A stretch of DNA of 64,000 bases from Primulina eburnea (lineage: Eukaryota > Streptophyta > Magnoliopsida > Lamiales > Gesneriaceae), in NCBI RefSeq assembly GCF_022965805.1, contig NC_133103.1, forward strand, positions 28,138,329-28,202,328, given 5' to 3'. Position 1 is the first letter of the stretch, and each line of letters opens with the position of its first letter. The notes under the pieces were generated by a model, which was not told the DNA's origin, did no database searches, and was given only the letters and a program-made list of their open reading frames with translations. Below, piece by piece: positions 48,444 to 60,159 of this stretch. Position numbers and translations under genes: made by a program.

Positions 48444-50068
48444 TGTGAGAACCCAAATTTTTTGGTCATGTAATTAATTGTTTAAATATAGACATGTATA
48501 AGAATTTGTCTTCAAGTTATGATATTATTGTAAAACTAATAAATTCAAAAATATTAAATAATATATGGTATTTGAAGTTCCAAGCCAATAAATACATAGA
48601 ATTCGAAATCCAGTATAAGATACACGATAAATTAAGGCTGAATATCCACCAAATTGGAAGAAAATATTACATACAATGCTGTTTTTCTTAACAAGGAAGC
48701 ATCTCAATATATATGAAAATATTATCTCGAAATTATGGAAGGAGCATCTCCAAATTAGGGAAAGATAGCAATCGAATTATAGTAAAATTTTTACCACCCT
48801 CTATAAATAAGAGAAGCTTTCATTCAAAATTTACGCAACAATTTTTTACTTTTCTCTCTATATTTTCGAAATTTTCTCTCTAAAATTCTACCGCAATCAT
48901 AAAAGTTATGTCCAAGTTCAGAAAATGATTTCTCTCGTTCAATTACTTAGAATCCAATCTACGCCGTTTAAAATATGCTTTCATATATTTTGAGTAACAT
49001 ATACAAATTTCAGCTAAATCCAAGGTTAAGTTTTTGTTTATAGCTTTTGCAAAATAACTGCTCATATTTTAGGTGGATATAGCATATCTGCGGTTTTTCG
49101 TCCATAAGCAAGTTAAAACAACTTCCAAACCCAATCTCCATCGTTTATAATTTATTTGACGTACCTGTGAACGTACTATAAAATTTAAGCCCAAACCAAT
49201 GGTTCAAAAATATGCAAGGAATTTTATAAGTGACCAATTTTTCGGTAGATGTGCTGATGTGTTTTCGATGTGTTGGCTGCATGATTATTCTATGGTTTCC
49301 GAGTTCTTCACGCTTTCTTCCAATCTAAGGTAAGTGGGCTCGTTATAAAATATATTTTGTATGAATTATTTCTTGTTTGAAAATTTCATCTAGCACCGTT
49401 ATTCTGTTTTTACCCCATCTTGATACGATTATTGTATGTTTTATGTTTTGGCATTGTTAGGATTCAATTGGATATGTGTAGGAACCCCAATATGTATGAT
49501 ATGTTTATGGCACTTACACGGTAGGATCGTAACCGTTTTATTGTCTCGTCCCCTTAGAGGAGTAAAATTTGGGAATGATATCAGTAAACCATGGAAAGTA
49601 GAGGAATCTCAGTGCCTTGGCCAAATTTATGTTTATGGATATGATGATGACATATTATGAGAATTATGTTATGCATGACACAATGATATGCAGTTTTCGA
49701 AATTCATGTGTATTTGTTATGTATGTGCTCGAACGGCCCTCGTTTACTAAGTGACAACCATATCACTCACCTTTTACTCTACCTTCCCCAGATAAATCAG
49801 AAGAAAAAATCGAGGAAGATGAACAAGACTAATTTTGAGGCTGATAATAAGAAGAATCGAGAAGTTTATTTTAGTTTTCGCTTAGTAAATTGTAAACGCT
49901 TCCGTATATTTTTATCTTTTAAGAATCTACGTTGTAAAGACAATCTTATGATTGGTTATGAGTAATAAACTGGTTTTTAGTTTATACTATACTAAGAAAA
50001 TTGTTGTTTTCAATTGTATAATTGTAAAACAATGTCGGTGTCGACTAACCTTGGTCCCGGGATTGACA
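48444..50068 (+). repeat. Solo LTR with perfect target duplication
   Basis: 1625 bp starting TGTGAGAACCCAAATTTT and ending CCCGGGATTGACA, flanked by TTAAT at 48439-48443 and 50069-50073. A TATA box CTATAAATAA (48801-48810) is followed by a leader with CT-rich blocks and GTAAGTGGGCT near 49330. No internal region, primer site or gene; ORFs within it look accidental. Confidence 0.85.
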
Positions 50069-50258
50069 TTAATACATTAAAATAATATAACATAAATATA
50101 TATTAAAGTATTTTGACCTAGTTACCCTTAATATCTTATTAATGAGATTCTTTTATAGCATCGATTTTGTTATATCGGTAAAAAAAATTGGCTGTCAAAT
50201 TTAACAAAATTACATCTTATTAAAACTCAAGTTTAAATCATTTATAGTTATATTATAT

Positions 50259-50631
50259 CAATGTTCTCCAAACCGGACCGGACCGGCCGGTCGGACCGGT
50301 TCAACCGCGAACCGGCCTCCAGACCGGTCCGGAGATAAGTAAAAACCCGGAAAACAGGTTTAACCGGAAAAAACCGGTTAAAACCCGGTTAAACCGGAAA
50401 AACCGGTTGAACCATTTTGAACCGGTTGAACCGGTTATTTGGATATTTGTGTAATTTTCATCTTAAAAATTAAGTAAAAACTATAAAAACATAAATAATC
50501 AATATTTTACTATTTTATTTATTATATAAAATAAATAAAATATTAATTTTATTGATCCGGTTCGACCGTTCGGTGGAACCATTTTTTAAGGTTTGACTGG
50601 TTCGATTAACGGTCCGGTTATAAAAACACTG
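50259..50631. mobile_element. hAT-like MITE (373 bp)
   Basis: The terminal inverted repeats CAATGTTCTCCAAACCGG and CAGTGTTTTTATAACCGG are similar. The flanks TATTATAT (50251-50258) and CATTATAT (50632-50639) form an 8-bp duplication with one mismatch. The interior is built of AACCGGTT-type palindromic words. No coding capacity. Confidence 0.75.
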
Positions 50632-50639
50632 CATTATAT

Positions 50640-51055
50640 ATAGTACATATATCGAATAAAAAATATACCATATAGGGATTTTTCATCCCGTACTAAACTA
50701 CGTGTGGGATAAGGTCGGCATCCATCTCGTAACCCTCGTAACCAATTTTCGTCCCGATAAGAACTAAGATTTATTTTTTCTTCCTGATCCCGTACTCGAC
50801 AATATCAGGACCCCGAATATCCGAGATCCCATCGAGAAAAGAGAAGATATCCTGAAAGTGCAGGATCTCATCGTGTATGGAGATGATATTCCGATAAATA
50901 TATGGGTGGTAACAACAATGTTTTTTTTTTTCACTCTTCTAACTTTAAGCTGAAAGATAGAAAATGATAATAAACTATATTTTTATTTTGTAAAATTTTA
51001 TTTTAATTATAATATTTGTCTATGCAAATTTATTTTATTTGGATGAATTAGTTAA
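50640..51055. other. Non-coding sequence with TCCCG-rich words
   Basis: No gene. CATCCCG, ATCCCGTACT and GAGATCCCATCGAG words recur; similar reverse words are at 51700-51880. Confidence 0.4.
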
Positions 51056-51579
51056 CCATTTAATTTAAGTCCTATAATCATCATCTATGGCCAATTCTAT
51101 CCTACACCAGGTGAGGTACTTTCCTTTACTTTTTTTTTCTTACGTGTGTCTTTTTATTATTATTATTATTACATTTCACACTACTTTAACCAAAATCAAC
51201 CAAACTAATCATTAAACTAATTTCGTTTAATGTATATAACATTGTGTTATATCATTATATTATTATTATTATTCTCAAAATTTAAAACTTAATATTTTAT
51301 ATTTAAAAATTACGTGAAATTTTTTTTGATAGTAAAAATTTTAGGTTTGAGGTTTGAGATTTTCATTTCTATTATTCTTATTTTTGTGGTAGAATCAAAT
51401 GAAATGTAAAAAATCAATATTTTAAAATTTAATTATTATAAGAAATTATATATTCTACCCATTTATAAACGCTAATAAAATTATTGTAACTATTTTTAAA
51501 TGCTATACATGTATATATTATTTAGTGACAAGGAGTAAATCTCTTGGAGTAGGATAGAATTGTCCCCCTTTTTAAATGG
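51056..51579. mobile_element. MITE-like inverted-repeat element (524 bp)
   Basis: The ends CCATTTAA/TTAAATGG and inner inverted arms CAATTCTATCCTAC(A/T)CC (about 51092 and 51545) face each other. GTTAA flanks both sides (51051-51055 and 51580-51584). The interior is AT-rich and non-coding. The superfamily is unclear. Confidence 0.5.
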
Positions 51580-51584
51580 GTTAA

Positions 51585-52806
51585 CCATTTTCTATGTGGC
51601 CTTCGATCTAATAATATTTTATTTAAAATTACAAACTTACAAACTTCCAACCCAATATGTTAATAATATTATAATATTTTTTAAAAACAATTAAAAATTA
51701 TTAAAATAACCGGATCGGATCGGGTTGGGATTCCTATCTGGTGGATATTAGTTTCTCGATCCCTCTCCCGACTTTGATCGAGAAGGAAAAAATCTCGACA
51801 ACTCGGGTCGAGAAAGATGTCGGTCTTGATTTTTTGGGGCGGGATTTGAGTTGGGTCGGGATTTTCAGGGTTTTTGTCATTCCTATGTTAAACACATTGT
51901 ATTTGTGACGAGATCTAAATCTGTCAGACGGATAGAGAAGTGAGTTAGGACCCGGTCAAAATGGCCCAAAAGCGGGTTTGGTATACTAAATCAATAATTT
52001 ATTTAATATTTTTTTATTATATTAAGTAATTTCTTTATGTTTTGTTATGTAGAAGTATTAAAAGATCTCAAATTTTTAAATAAAAAAAACTGTAGGGGCG
52101 GATGGATCTCGAATTTGGCCAAACACATCCATGTGATTGGGCGGTACCCGTGACAATTAGGATGGACGGATCTCGAATTTGGCCAAACACATCCATGGGT
52201 TCCCTAATTTCATGTTCTTCTGTAGGGGCGGGCTCATTATGTGAAGCTCAATCTAGCCCATTTACCACCCTTAAATATTATACTAAATCAAGGATAAATA
52301 TATATACATACATATATAAAAGGTGGCTAAACCATAAAATTATACTAAATAACCCACCTTTATGACATATATGGGCTAAATGTTATTTTCAAAAATTCAG
52401 TTGTTAGTTTGTTTTTGGTAATTTTTGGGTCTAAAAATGTGACTTTTAATTAAAATTTTACTTTGTTGGATGCATTTTAAGAAAATCCCTCACAATTTAA
52501 AATCGGCTAAGTCATTATGTGGTGGTGAGTAGGAACACAAATTAAATATACAATTATGTGATATATGATACATAAAATAAGATTATTTTAATTATGTTAA
52601 TAAAACTAAATATTATTAAGTAAATTAACAATTTTCTTATAATACAAATATACTAGGATTTAAATACCGAACTGAGTTGAATATGATTAAAATTTTAAAG
52701 GTCAAATTAAATTCGAATTAGATGTATTCAAGCTTGAGTTCAAGTTCGACTCGAAATATTTGAACGTTTTTACAAGTTATTCCAACTATCACATGGAAAT
52801 CAAAAT
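51585..52806. other. Intergenic DNA with a short direct duplication
   Basis: No gene. A 30-bp unit starting GGATCTCGAATTTGGCC occurs at 52104-52133 and 52168-52197. Confidence 0.5.
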
Positions 52807-53903
52807 TGTGAAGACCCATCAAGGTTCATTTACAAGACAAGAACAACTTAAAACTCAAGAAACTTGCAACCTTTAAACTCATGGATGCTTCACATTTTCA
52901 GCCCAATAATTACTTACATTGATAGCCCAAACACAACAAACAAACCTGCAGCCCATTAAGATTCATTTCAAAAATTTGAAGCACAATTTGACCATCATTA
53001 ACAACAACTAATGACCCTTAGCATCTGAATTTTGAACATCCTCTTGGTCAACATGTAACAACAAAATAATGGGTGTTTAATGCCATTAATATGGTAATTA
53101 TCACAAGCTGAAAAAACTTCGGATCTCTCCGCATCCTAGCTTATAAATATCACCCCAAAGCAGAAGTAAATAATGTCAAACACAAAGGATTTCTCTCCCT
53201 ATTTTCGAGTTTTCCTACAACAACATATTTAAGCAAGTGTGCTGCCAATTCGGAGCTAAAAATATTTATAGACTCGGGTAGGAAGGTGATGTACATTCTC
53301 TAAGACTGATTTCTGCCCATCTTCGAGTAACCATTTTTGCAAGCAAAGTTATGTTCTCTTTAGTTGAGAAAAGACAACCACTTTCGAGTTTTTAAAGAAG
53401 AGTTGTTGTCCAAGAATTTTGTCAACTTTATCAACTTTTCTGACAACTTTGTTCACGTTATTATCAACTTAAGATCAAGTAAGTGGGCTTATATATGTGT
53501 GTTTTAAAATAATGATGTTTATGTTTTTGAAAAATCCACCGTACACTACTCGTTTTACGTCATTTGATTCATACATGTTTCGTTCCGCATGATTCCGTTG
53601 TTATGATATGATGTCTTGAAAACATACCGTGATGATTCGAATTAAAAGTGGTAAGGAAATTTTCGGGACATGATAAGATAAGGCCCTGATGAGTTGGGTT
53701 ATAATAACTCGTCCTCTTAAAAAAATAACAATTAGGGACTGATCAGTATACCATAGATAAATAGATGAATAACAATGACTTGTTTTGATACCTTGTTTCG
53801 TATTCCGTTTGTCTCATGTCTTGATTCATGTAGCAATATGTTTTGTTATATTTCACCTTTGAACTCATATTATATGTATATTTCAATATTCTTGTATACT
53901 GAG
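52807..53903 (+). repeat. Partial LTR interrupted by the second SIRE-like element
   Basis: It begins TGTGAAGACCCATCAAGG after AAAAT, has a TATA box (GCTTATAAATATCACC, about 53140) and GTAAGTGGGCT near 53480, as in the LTR at 48444-50068. It stops where the copia LTR starts at 53904; its remainder would lie beyond the window. Confidence 0.5.
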
Positions 53904-54839
53904 TGTTTCTGATAGGATCGATTAACGTATCAAGAGTGTTTAGAAGGGGGGTTGAATAAACACTCACAATTAAAACTGATCTTTTCGAATTTTGAGTTCA
54001 GTTTGGTGACAAACTGATTCTCGGAATCTTGTTGGTCAATGACAATCAGTTAAACTTAAGTAGTTGCGGAAAGTAACTGATTGAAAGATAGAATACAAAA
54101 CTGAATTAAAATACACAAGGATTGTTTCTGGATGTTCGGAGATTTCAATTACTCCTACGTCACCCTTCTATCTCAAGGATATGATTTCCACTAAAAGACT
54201 TTGATCGAATACAAGATTTGTACTGACCCACTTCAGTTTGGACTTATCACTGCAAAAGCTGAAACTCTTAGTATTACAAAATGTTCTCAGTGCATAACTG
54301 ATCTTAGCACTATCGAATTTAACGATTATTACAAAGTGCTAGTGAGCTCAAATTGTAGCCTTGAATGCTACGAATAAATCAAGTAAGAGTGAACTAAGAT
54401 TTTGGCAGAATAACAACAAGCTTTGAATGGAGTGATCTTCTTTCTTCTTCAGCTTATTCTTCTGTCATATTTATAAGCTTCCCTTCCAACGTTAACTTGA
54501 GATATATTTGAATCTTTGTATCCGTTGATTGCCACTTCATTATTTCTTGGAAATTGTTTGCTTCATTTATTGTAATGCGGCGTCTTAACTGCTTTAGCCG
54601 AAATGCGTTGTTCTAAGCTGTATTGATTGGAGTGCGGCGTTTCATATTCAGTTGCAGTCTTATATGTTTCTTTGTCGGTTGACGTGTTCCAGTTACTGGT
54701 GAGGAGAATAACTGAATTGCGTTTCAGTTGCGTAGATTAGATTACTAGATTCAGTTGCTGAGTTCAGTTTACTCGATCAGTTGGTTCGTATTTTCAGTTG
54801 GTTCATATTTTGTCAAATGCCGGAATTTAGTTTCCAACA
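53904..54839 (-). repeat. 3' LTR of the second SIRE-like element
   Basis: 936 bp. On the minus strand it starts TGTTGGAAACTAAATTCC and ends CCTATCAGAAACA. A TATA box (CTTATAAATATGAC, about 54466-54479) is present. The AGAAGGGGGGTTGAATAAACA block near 53941 is one I recall from plant SIRE-like LTRs. Confidence 0.8.
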
Positions 54840-54852
54840 ATTTTCCCCTTTA
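54840..54852 (-). other. Polypurine tract
   Basis: The minus strand reads AAAGGGGAAAAT directly before the LTR start. Confidence 0.8.
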
Positions 54853-54938
54853 TGGTGTTTGACAAAACTAAGTAAATAATAACTGAACGTCTGAACTCAT
54901 TGTAGATAAAATAAGAGAGTGATCAACTAAATAATGGA

Positions 54939-57662
54939 CTAAACGAATCTGTAGAGATTTTTCTTCAACGAGAAGATTTCTTTTGTTGTTCTAGAATCTT
55001 TGATCTCTTCCCCCTTTTTGTCAAACAACTCCATCTTCAATGAGAATTTCCGAACATCTGTTGATAAAATATTGACAGTAGTGGATATGCTAGAGACAGC
55101 AGAGAGCATTGTGGTTTGCAACGAGTCTATTTTTCTTGTTACAAGCGTCTCTAGATTTTCAACTCGTTTGCTGATAACATCTTGAGTGATGGAGAGACTC
55201 TCAGCCAAACCTTTGTTCTTCTGAATTGCTTCTACTGATTGAAAAAGAGAGTTTAAGGCTTCTTGAATTGCTTTCAGTTTCTCTGAGTTGAATGCCTCAG
55301 AATGTTCTAGCTTCAGAGAATGATCTAATTGAGTATGCTGAATCTTGTACAGATCATTAATCACTCTATGTAAATCATGCTGAATTTCCTGAATTTCTGC
55401 AAGAACAATATCCAGATTTTTGGCGGAATTAAGATTTGGCTGATCCGACGCTCCAGCTTCCTGTGAAATTTGATCAAAAACCACCATGGTTCTCATTGTT
55501 TCAGCAATATTCGGTTCTGGAACATCTGTTTCAGTTACTGCCACTTGGACCAGATGAGGCGAAGACTGATGTTGTTCACCATTTGAGCTTTCTTGCTGAA
55601 TGTGAGAGTTTTCAGGATCTTCAGCTAGTGAGTCATGAACTGATGCTTCTGCATGATAGTCATCTGAGATTCGAGCTGACTCTTCAGTTGGAGGATTGTC
55701 AGAAGTAGGCAACAGAGCCTCTAGATTCTCAGCAATATTGTCATCTGGTAATTGAGCAGATATCATTCTTTGATCATTTGGTTCAGAAATGGCGGCCTTA
55801 ACTGGCTCTTCAGTTAAGATGGTATTTTCTTTAGCTGCTTGATCAGCGGAGTGATCAACTGATAGAGGTTCATTAATAACAGATTCTGTCACCATTGCTT
55901 GAATAATTTCATCAATGTTATCAAAATTCAACTCGGCTTCAGAGTATAGCCGATGTTCCACAGAAGATGATTGTGGCACATCCTGAACTGTTTCTTCAGT
56001 TGTAACAATAGTTTGTTTTGAGGGTGGCTCTTTCTGCTTAGAGGAGGGTTCTTCTTCTTCTTCTTCTTCAGAGGCATCCTCCGGAAGAACTAACTCCTGA
56101 TCCATTTCCCACACTTTTATCTGAGCTTGCAAGCTAGTAAGATCTGTATCTAGCTGAGTGATCACAGCTCGATAATCATAAGCAGTTGGATTGGTGGGAA
56201 TGTAGTTTGCCTTCAATTTCTCAAGCAGTTGGGATAGCTTCTTAGCTTGAATTTGGTCAAAATATAGGTTTTCCTCTCCAAAGCCTGAACAATTGTGGCA
56301 GCTTTGACCATCTTGAGGACAATTGCTTCCAGTTTGATAAACTTGTTCAGTTGGGATTTTTTTTTTCCAGCTGCTTAGAAAAAATCTGAGTTCTGTAAGC
56401 GGTCCTGGCATCATAGGATTGAAGTTTTGATGCTGCAAAATTATTAACCTGTTCCCAAACAAGGTCAATATGAGTTTGAATGTGATTGGATGGCCTGGGC
56501 TCTTCAATCAATTCGCCCTTGCCTTTTTCAGTACTGAGGATGTGTGGAATTTCCAATCCAGTACGAGTAGTATCCACCAGTTCTATAATCTTTATACCTT
56601 TGGGTCTAGCAGGTGCTAGAATAGTAGGACGATTGATATGGATTAGAGGAGTTTTGATCCTAACTGTTTCCTTTGTTGCACCAGCTGAGATTTCTGGTGG
56701 GATGATCTTCAAAAGAACTGCTTCGATAGGATGTTGGGCATCCGAAGATTTCAGCCTTTCAGTGGGAATAGATTCTACTGTGGTTGGTAATTTTGTCCTT
56801 TGTGTTCTTGGTTTCTTGGCAACTTTTGGAGAGGGCGTCTTCTCGGAATCGGATTCACTGATAATCAGTTTTCTTTTAACTGTCTTCAGTTGAGCCAATG
56901 TCTTAGTCTGTTTAACTGATTTGGGAGCAGCCTGTTGCGTCCGAATCTCCTTCTTGATCTTCACGAACTGATTAGGAGAGATATCTAATTTGGTCTTGGG
57001 TGGCAGAACATTCTTCCCATTGAAAATTTTGAATTTAGATAATCGCTCCGAATCATCAGCCACCAACCCATTTGACTTTCATCAAATAGATTAGAGGAAA
57101 ACATATTCTTCAAGATACTGAAAATAAGTTTCTTCTAGTTGAATTTTCTTCCAGCCATAATAACCGTAATAGCTTGAAACTTTTCCAAAGTCAGGGCAGC
57201 ATACGATCCTGCCTTAGCCAATAGCCCTTTGGCTACTATATCAGCAAGAAAATGAACCTCATGCTTCAGTTCCTTCTTAGGATCGGAAACTTTGATTTTC
57301 CATCCATCAGCAGAGAGTGCAGTTTGCATTTCTTCAATATCTAATGCTTTAACATCAGCAAGGTGTACCAGTCCATCAGAAGGTGATGAAAAGATTTCTC
57401 CAAAAGAATCTTCAGAAATGTTCACCAACTGACCATTTATAGTGGAAATGATGCTTTCATCAGAGTTGATATATTCATTTTAGTAGAGGTCCTGGAGTTC
57501 TTTTGGGTAAATCTCCTGCGAGTATTGCCTCAAGAATATCCTCAGCCCAGCTGATTCAAGCTTCAGAAATACATTTTTCACATCGACTTCTTCGACTGAT
57601 AAAGTTGATTCAAAGTTGATAGCCATAGCGTTCAATATATGAGCAGGGATCTGATTTGCCAT
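54939..57662 (-). pseudogene. Env-like 3' ORF of the second SIRE-like element
   Basis: The likely ATG at 57662 gives MANQIPAHILNAMAINFES. The frame carries a TAA (57482-57480), continues in phase (57428-57135), then hits a TAG where a Trp is expected. It continues in shifted frames at 57066-56347 and 56507-54939; the last shift coincides with a T homopolymer at about 56355. The N-terminal part is globular and Leu-rich. The middle is basic, with a nuclear-signal-like KKPRTQRTK. The long acidic C-terminal part has an EEEEEEE run and ends in coiled coils. I recall many similar annotated proteins in Gesneriaceae, some misnamed dystroglycan-like. No clear membrane segment, so the envelope label is doubtful. 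Confidence 0.65.
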
Positions 57663-57773
57663 TGCTGAGAGTAAGGAAACCTGAAATTTTGCGAAATACA
57701 AGCTCTGAGTGTATGAGTTTGCTCTGAGAGATGATGCACGCGTAAGAAAGAAAACTGAATTGAAGCGGGGAAT

Positions 57774-57783
57774 TATTTATATG
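57774..57783 (-). promoter_or_regulatory. TATA box before the env-like ORF
   Basis: The minus strand reads ATATAAATAA about 113 bp before the ATG at 57662, suggesting the env-like ORF is transcribed from its own internal promoter. Confidence 0.5.
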
Positions 57784-58209
57784 TATGTGACTGTTTAAAT
57801 TCTGGACACGTGTCAGTCCATCAAAATTTTGAATAAAAACGTGTGCACGTGTGCTGTAAGCGTGTGTACAATTTAAACGGTTCAAATGCTTCCACGTTTT
57901 TTTAAAAAATAAGATACATCATTAGATAGCAGACAATCACGTCACTTGATTTGGAATATAATATGGTTAATTAGTTAATTTATATGAGAAGATTAGTGAA
58001 ATACCCAACTGAACGATCAGTTATAAGACTGTGTCCTTTCAGTCGAGAGTTTACTAACATTTGTCTTCTCAGTTAACCTCTTAAAACCATTATTCCCCCT
58101 TAATACATGCATATGATAATTAAAGTGATGATATAAAATAAATTTAAAGGTCAGAAAGATTATCTTTTGCTGAAACGTTGACGGCCCTTCAGCTTCCATG
58201 ATTTTCGGC

Positions 58210-58217
58210 TATAAATA
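58210..58217 (+). promoter_or_regulatory. TATA box of antisense gene 1
   Basis: TATAAATA, 62 bp from the ATG at 58999 once the 719-bp MITE and its duplication are subtracted. The MITE sits about 20 bp downstream, near the expected transcription start. Confidence 0.55.
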
Positions 58218-58236
58218 GAAGTAACACGGTTAGTTT

Positions 58237-58955
58237 TAGGGATGTAAATGATCCAAACCAAGCCGAAAAATATCAGGCTGGAGCTTGGCTCGTTTACGAT
58301 TAATTCAAGCTCGAGCTCGAGCTTGATTCGAGCTTTTATCATCTGGCTTGAGTTTGGCTCGTTTAAGATTGATAGAGCTCGAGCTCAAGCTCGAGCTTTA
58401 TTCGAGCTTTTATCATCAGGCTAGAATTCGACTTGTCTTGAAATTACTAAGCTTGTAAAAAGCTCGAGTTGGACTCGTTAAAAGTTCGTTTATCATGTTA
58501 ATCAAGCCGGGCTCGAGCTTGGTTTATTAATAGCTCGTTTATCATATTTAACAAGCCTGACTTGAGCTCGGATCGTTTTCGAGCTCGTAAAACATGCAAT
58601 TGAGCTCGAATTTGAGCTTGATTCGAGCTTGTTAAAAATAAATATATCTATGAACTAATTTTATATCAGACATAAAAGTTTAACTTTTATTAGTACTAAT
58701 ATTTTTATTTGTCAACTCAACAAATGAGTCAAGCTCGAGCTTACGAGCCGAGTTCGAGCTCACGAGCCTATTAACGAAATGTTTGCGAGCTCACGAGCCG
58801 AATACACTTAGGCTTGAGCTTGGTTTGATTAAGTTGTCGAGCGCAAAATCGAGCTTGAGCTTGGTTTGATATGATTAACAAACAAACTCAAACAAGCTTT
58901 TTATCGAGCCGAGCTCCGAATAGCTCGCGAACGGTTTGATTTGTTTACATCCCTA
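58237..58955. mobile_element. hAT-type MITE in the 5' region of antisense gene 1 (719 bp)
   Basis: Terminal inverted repeats TAGGGATGTAAA(T/C), with a perfect 8-bp target duplication GTTAGTTT at 58229-58236 and 58956-58963, as for hAT. The interior is dense in GAGCTCGAGCT and AAGCTCGAG words and has no coding capacity. Confidence 0.9.
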
Positions 58956-58998
58956 GTTAGTTTCAGTCATATTGGTGAATATATTCAAGACAAAAGAA

Positions 58999-59367
58999 AT
59001 GGAAGATACGAGTAGCTCGAGTGCTTCGCCGTTTTCTCTGGAGACCAGGAAGGCTGTTATAGAAGATGAAGTCTTCTATAAGAGTCTTCACTATTGGCAA
59101 AAGTTACAGAAGCTTGAGTTCCTGTATAATACTGGAGAGGCTACCACTCCCGAACTGGTGGCAGAGTTGAAAAAAGTGCAGGAGCACTTGAACAAAGCTG
59201 TGTGGGTGGACATATTTAAGGATGGTCATATCTATCAGCTAATGCTTCGAAAGGAACTGAAAATCCTTAAGCGCATAGCTATTTCTCAGATCTTTGTCAA
59301 AGACATCTACCGCACCTTTATCCACTTGATTGAAAATGTGGATAATTGTTGTAGAGTAAAAAAATGA
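58999..59367 (+). CDS. Antisense accessory gene 1 in a SIRE-like element (122 aa)
   Basis: ATG at 58999 (MEDTSSSSASPFSLETRK), stop at 59365-59367. It is small, soluble and mostly helical with no signal peptide. A Ser-rich N-terminus precedes a body of about 95 residues that aligns without gaps to the body of the next gene (59728-60159). Shared positions include W.K...L, a central G.A, D...D, Q.ML.KE and an isoleucine-rich C-terminal helix. It lies on the strand opposite to gag, pol and env. A TATA box is at 58210 beyond a MITE. I do not recognise a function; extra antisense ORFs are known in some plant LTR elements, but this family I cannot name. Confidence 0.6.
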   Translation: MEDTSSSSASPFSLETRKAVIEDEVFYKSLHYWQKLQKLEFLYNTGEATTPELVAELKKVQEHLNKAVWVDIFKDGHIYQLMLRKELKILKRIAISQIFVKDIYRTFIHLIENVDNCCRVKK

Positions 59368-59680
59368 TGATGTAATCCGTGCAAACGTTTATGGTTGAAT
59401 GAAGTATTTATATGAGCTTAACTTTGTTCTTCTCTTTCTTGCAAATGATAAATTTCATCAGTTGTTATATATGAATTGCAAACTTAAACAGATGAACTGA
59501 TGAAAGACTAACTTATATAAGTTGACTATGAACTGAAATCAGTTAAGCATTAATTAATAAATGACAAACTGAAATCAATTGATAATGAACAACTGATAAA
59601 TAAGAAGCATGAGTAAATGAGAAAAACACTTCGGTTGACTTGAGACTCTTTGGTTTCTTCAACATTTAATGTCATCTGTC

Positions 59681-59688
59681 TATAAATA
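59681..59688 (+). promoter_or_regulatory. TATA box of antisense gene 2
   Basis: TATAAATA, 47 bp before the ATG at 59728, so the 5' untranslated region would be only about 15 bases. Confidence 0.55.
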
Positions 59689-59727
59689 AGACGAGAGAGA
59701 TAAAATGTGAGACAATAACAATTCAAT

Positions 59728-60159
59728 ATGTCGGATTCAAGTAATTCTAATGCATGCAGCAGTACGCATATTCAAGTTACTGAACAATTAAGTCCTTATT
59801 TAGAAGAGTTGAAGAAAATGATGGAGGAATATGTCTTGAAAAAAGTGATGTCAACATGGTTCAAAATTCATGATTTGCAGAGGATAAGTAGTAGTGGTGC
59901 TGCTCCTTCTCGTGCTCAAGCAGCAACAGCAAGAAAATACATTGATCGTTTTGAAGTCAGGCATGTTACAGACCTGGTTGATGACAATGTTCTGTTACAA
60001 GCAATGCTATGGAAGGAATGGCATGTGATTGAGAAGATTTCTACAACTGAATCATTTTCTAGAATCCGAATTTATGAGTTGAATAATTGGATTACTGAAT
60101 GGCAAGATTCAGTTGGTTCTAAGTTATCTTCTGTAAGATGGAATCGATTTTATTCTTAA
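59728..60159 (+). CDS. Antisense accessory gene 2 in a SIRE-like element (143 aa)
   Basis: ATG at 59728 (MSDSSNSNACSSTHIQVTEQ), stop at 60157-60159. AATAAA overlaps the stop region (about 60158-60163). Ser/Asn-rich N-terminus, then helices LSPYLEELKKMMEEYVLKK, a Ser-Ala linker and YELNNWITEW near the end. It is paralogous to antisense gene 1: an ungapped 94-residue match with the same Trp, Gly, Asp and Q.ML.KE positions. No stop or frameshift, while the neighbouring pol on the other strand has many. It is convergent with the end of pol, which finishes about 130 bp away. Function unknown. Confidence 0.6.
   Translation: MSDSSNSNACSSTHIQVTEQLSPYLEELKKMMEEYVLKKVMSTWFKIHDLQRISSSGAAPSRAQAATARKYIDRFEVRHVTDLVDDNVLLQAMLWKEWHVIEKISTTESFSRIRIYELNNWITEWQDSVGSKLSSVRWNRFYS

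Noticed and set aside
49436..49965. Two ORFs of 74 and 85 aa
   Set aside because: They lie inside a solo LTR with perfect target duplication, have no domain and no conserved motif.
50640..51900. A single hAT-like element made of the TCCCG-rich left part and CGGGA-rich right part around the 524-bp MITE
   Set aside because: The outer ends do not form a convincing inverted repeat and no 8-bp duplication was found.
54460..54480. Independent gene promoter at the TATA in 53904-54839
   Set aside because: It fits the U3 promoter of the copia 3' LTR.
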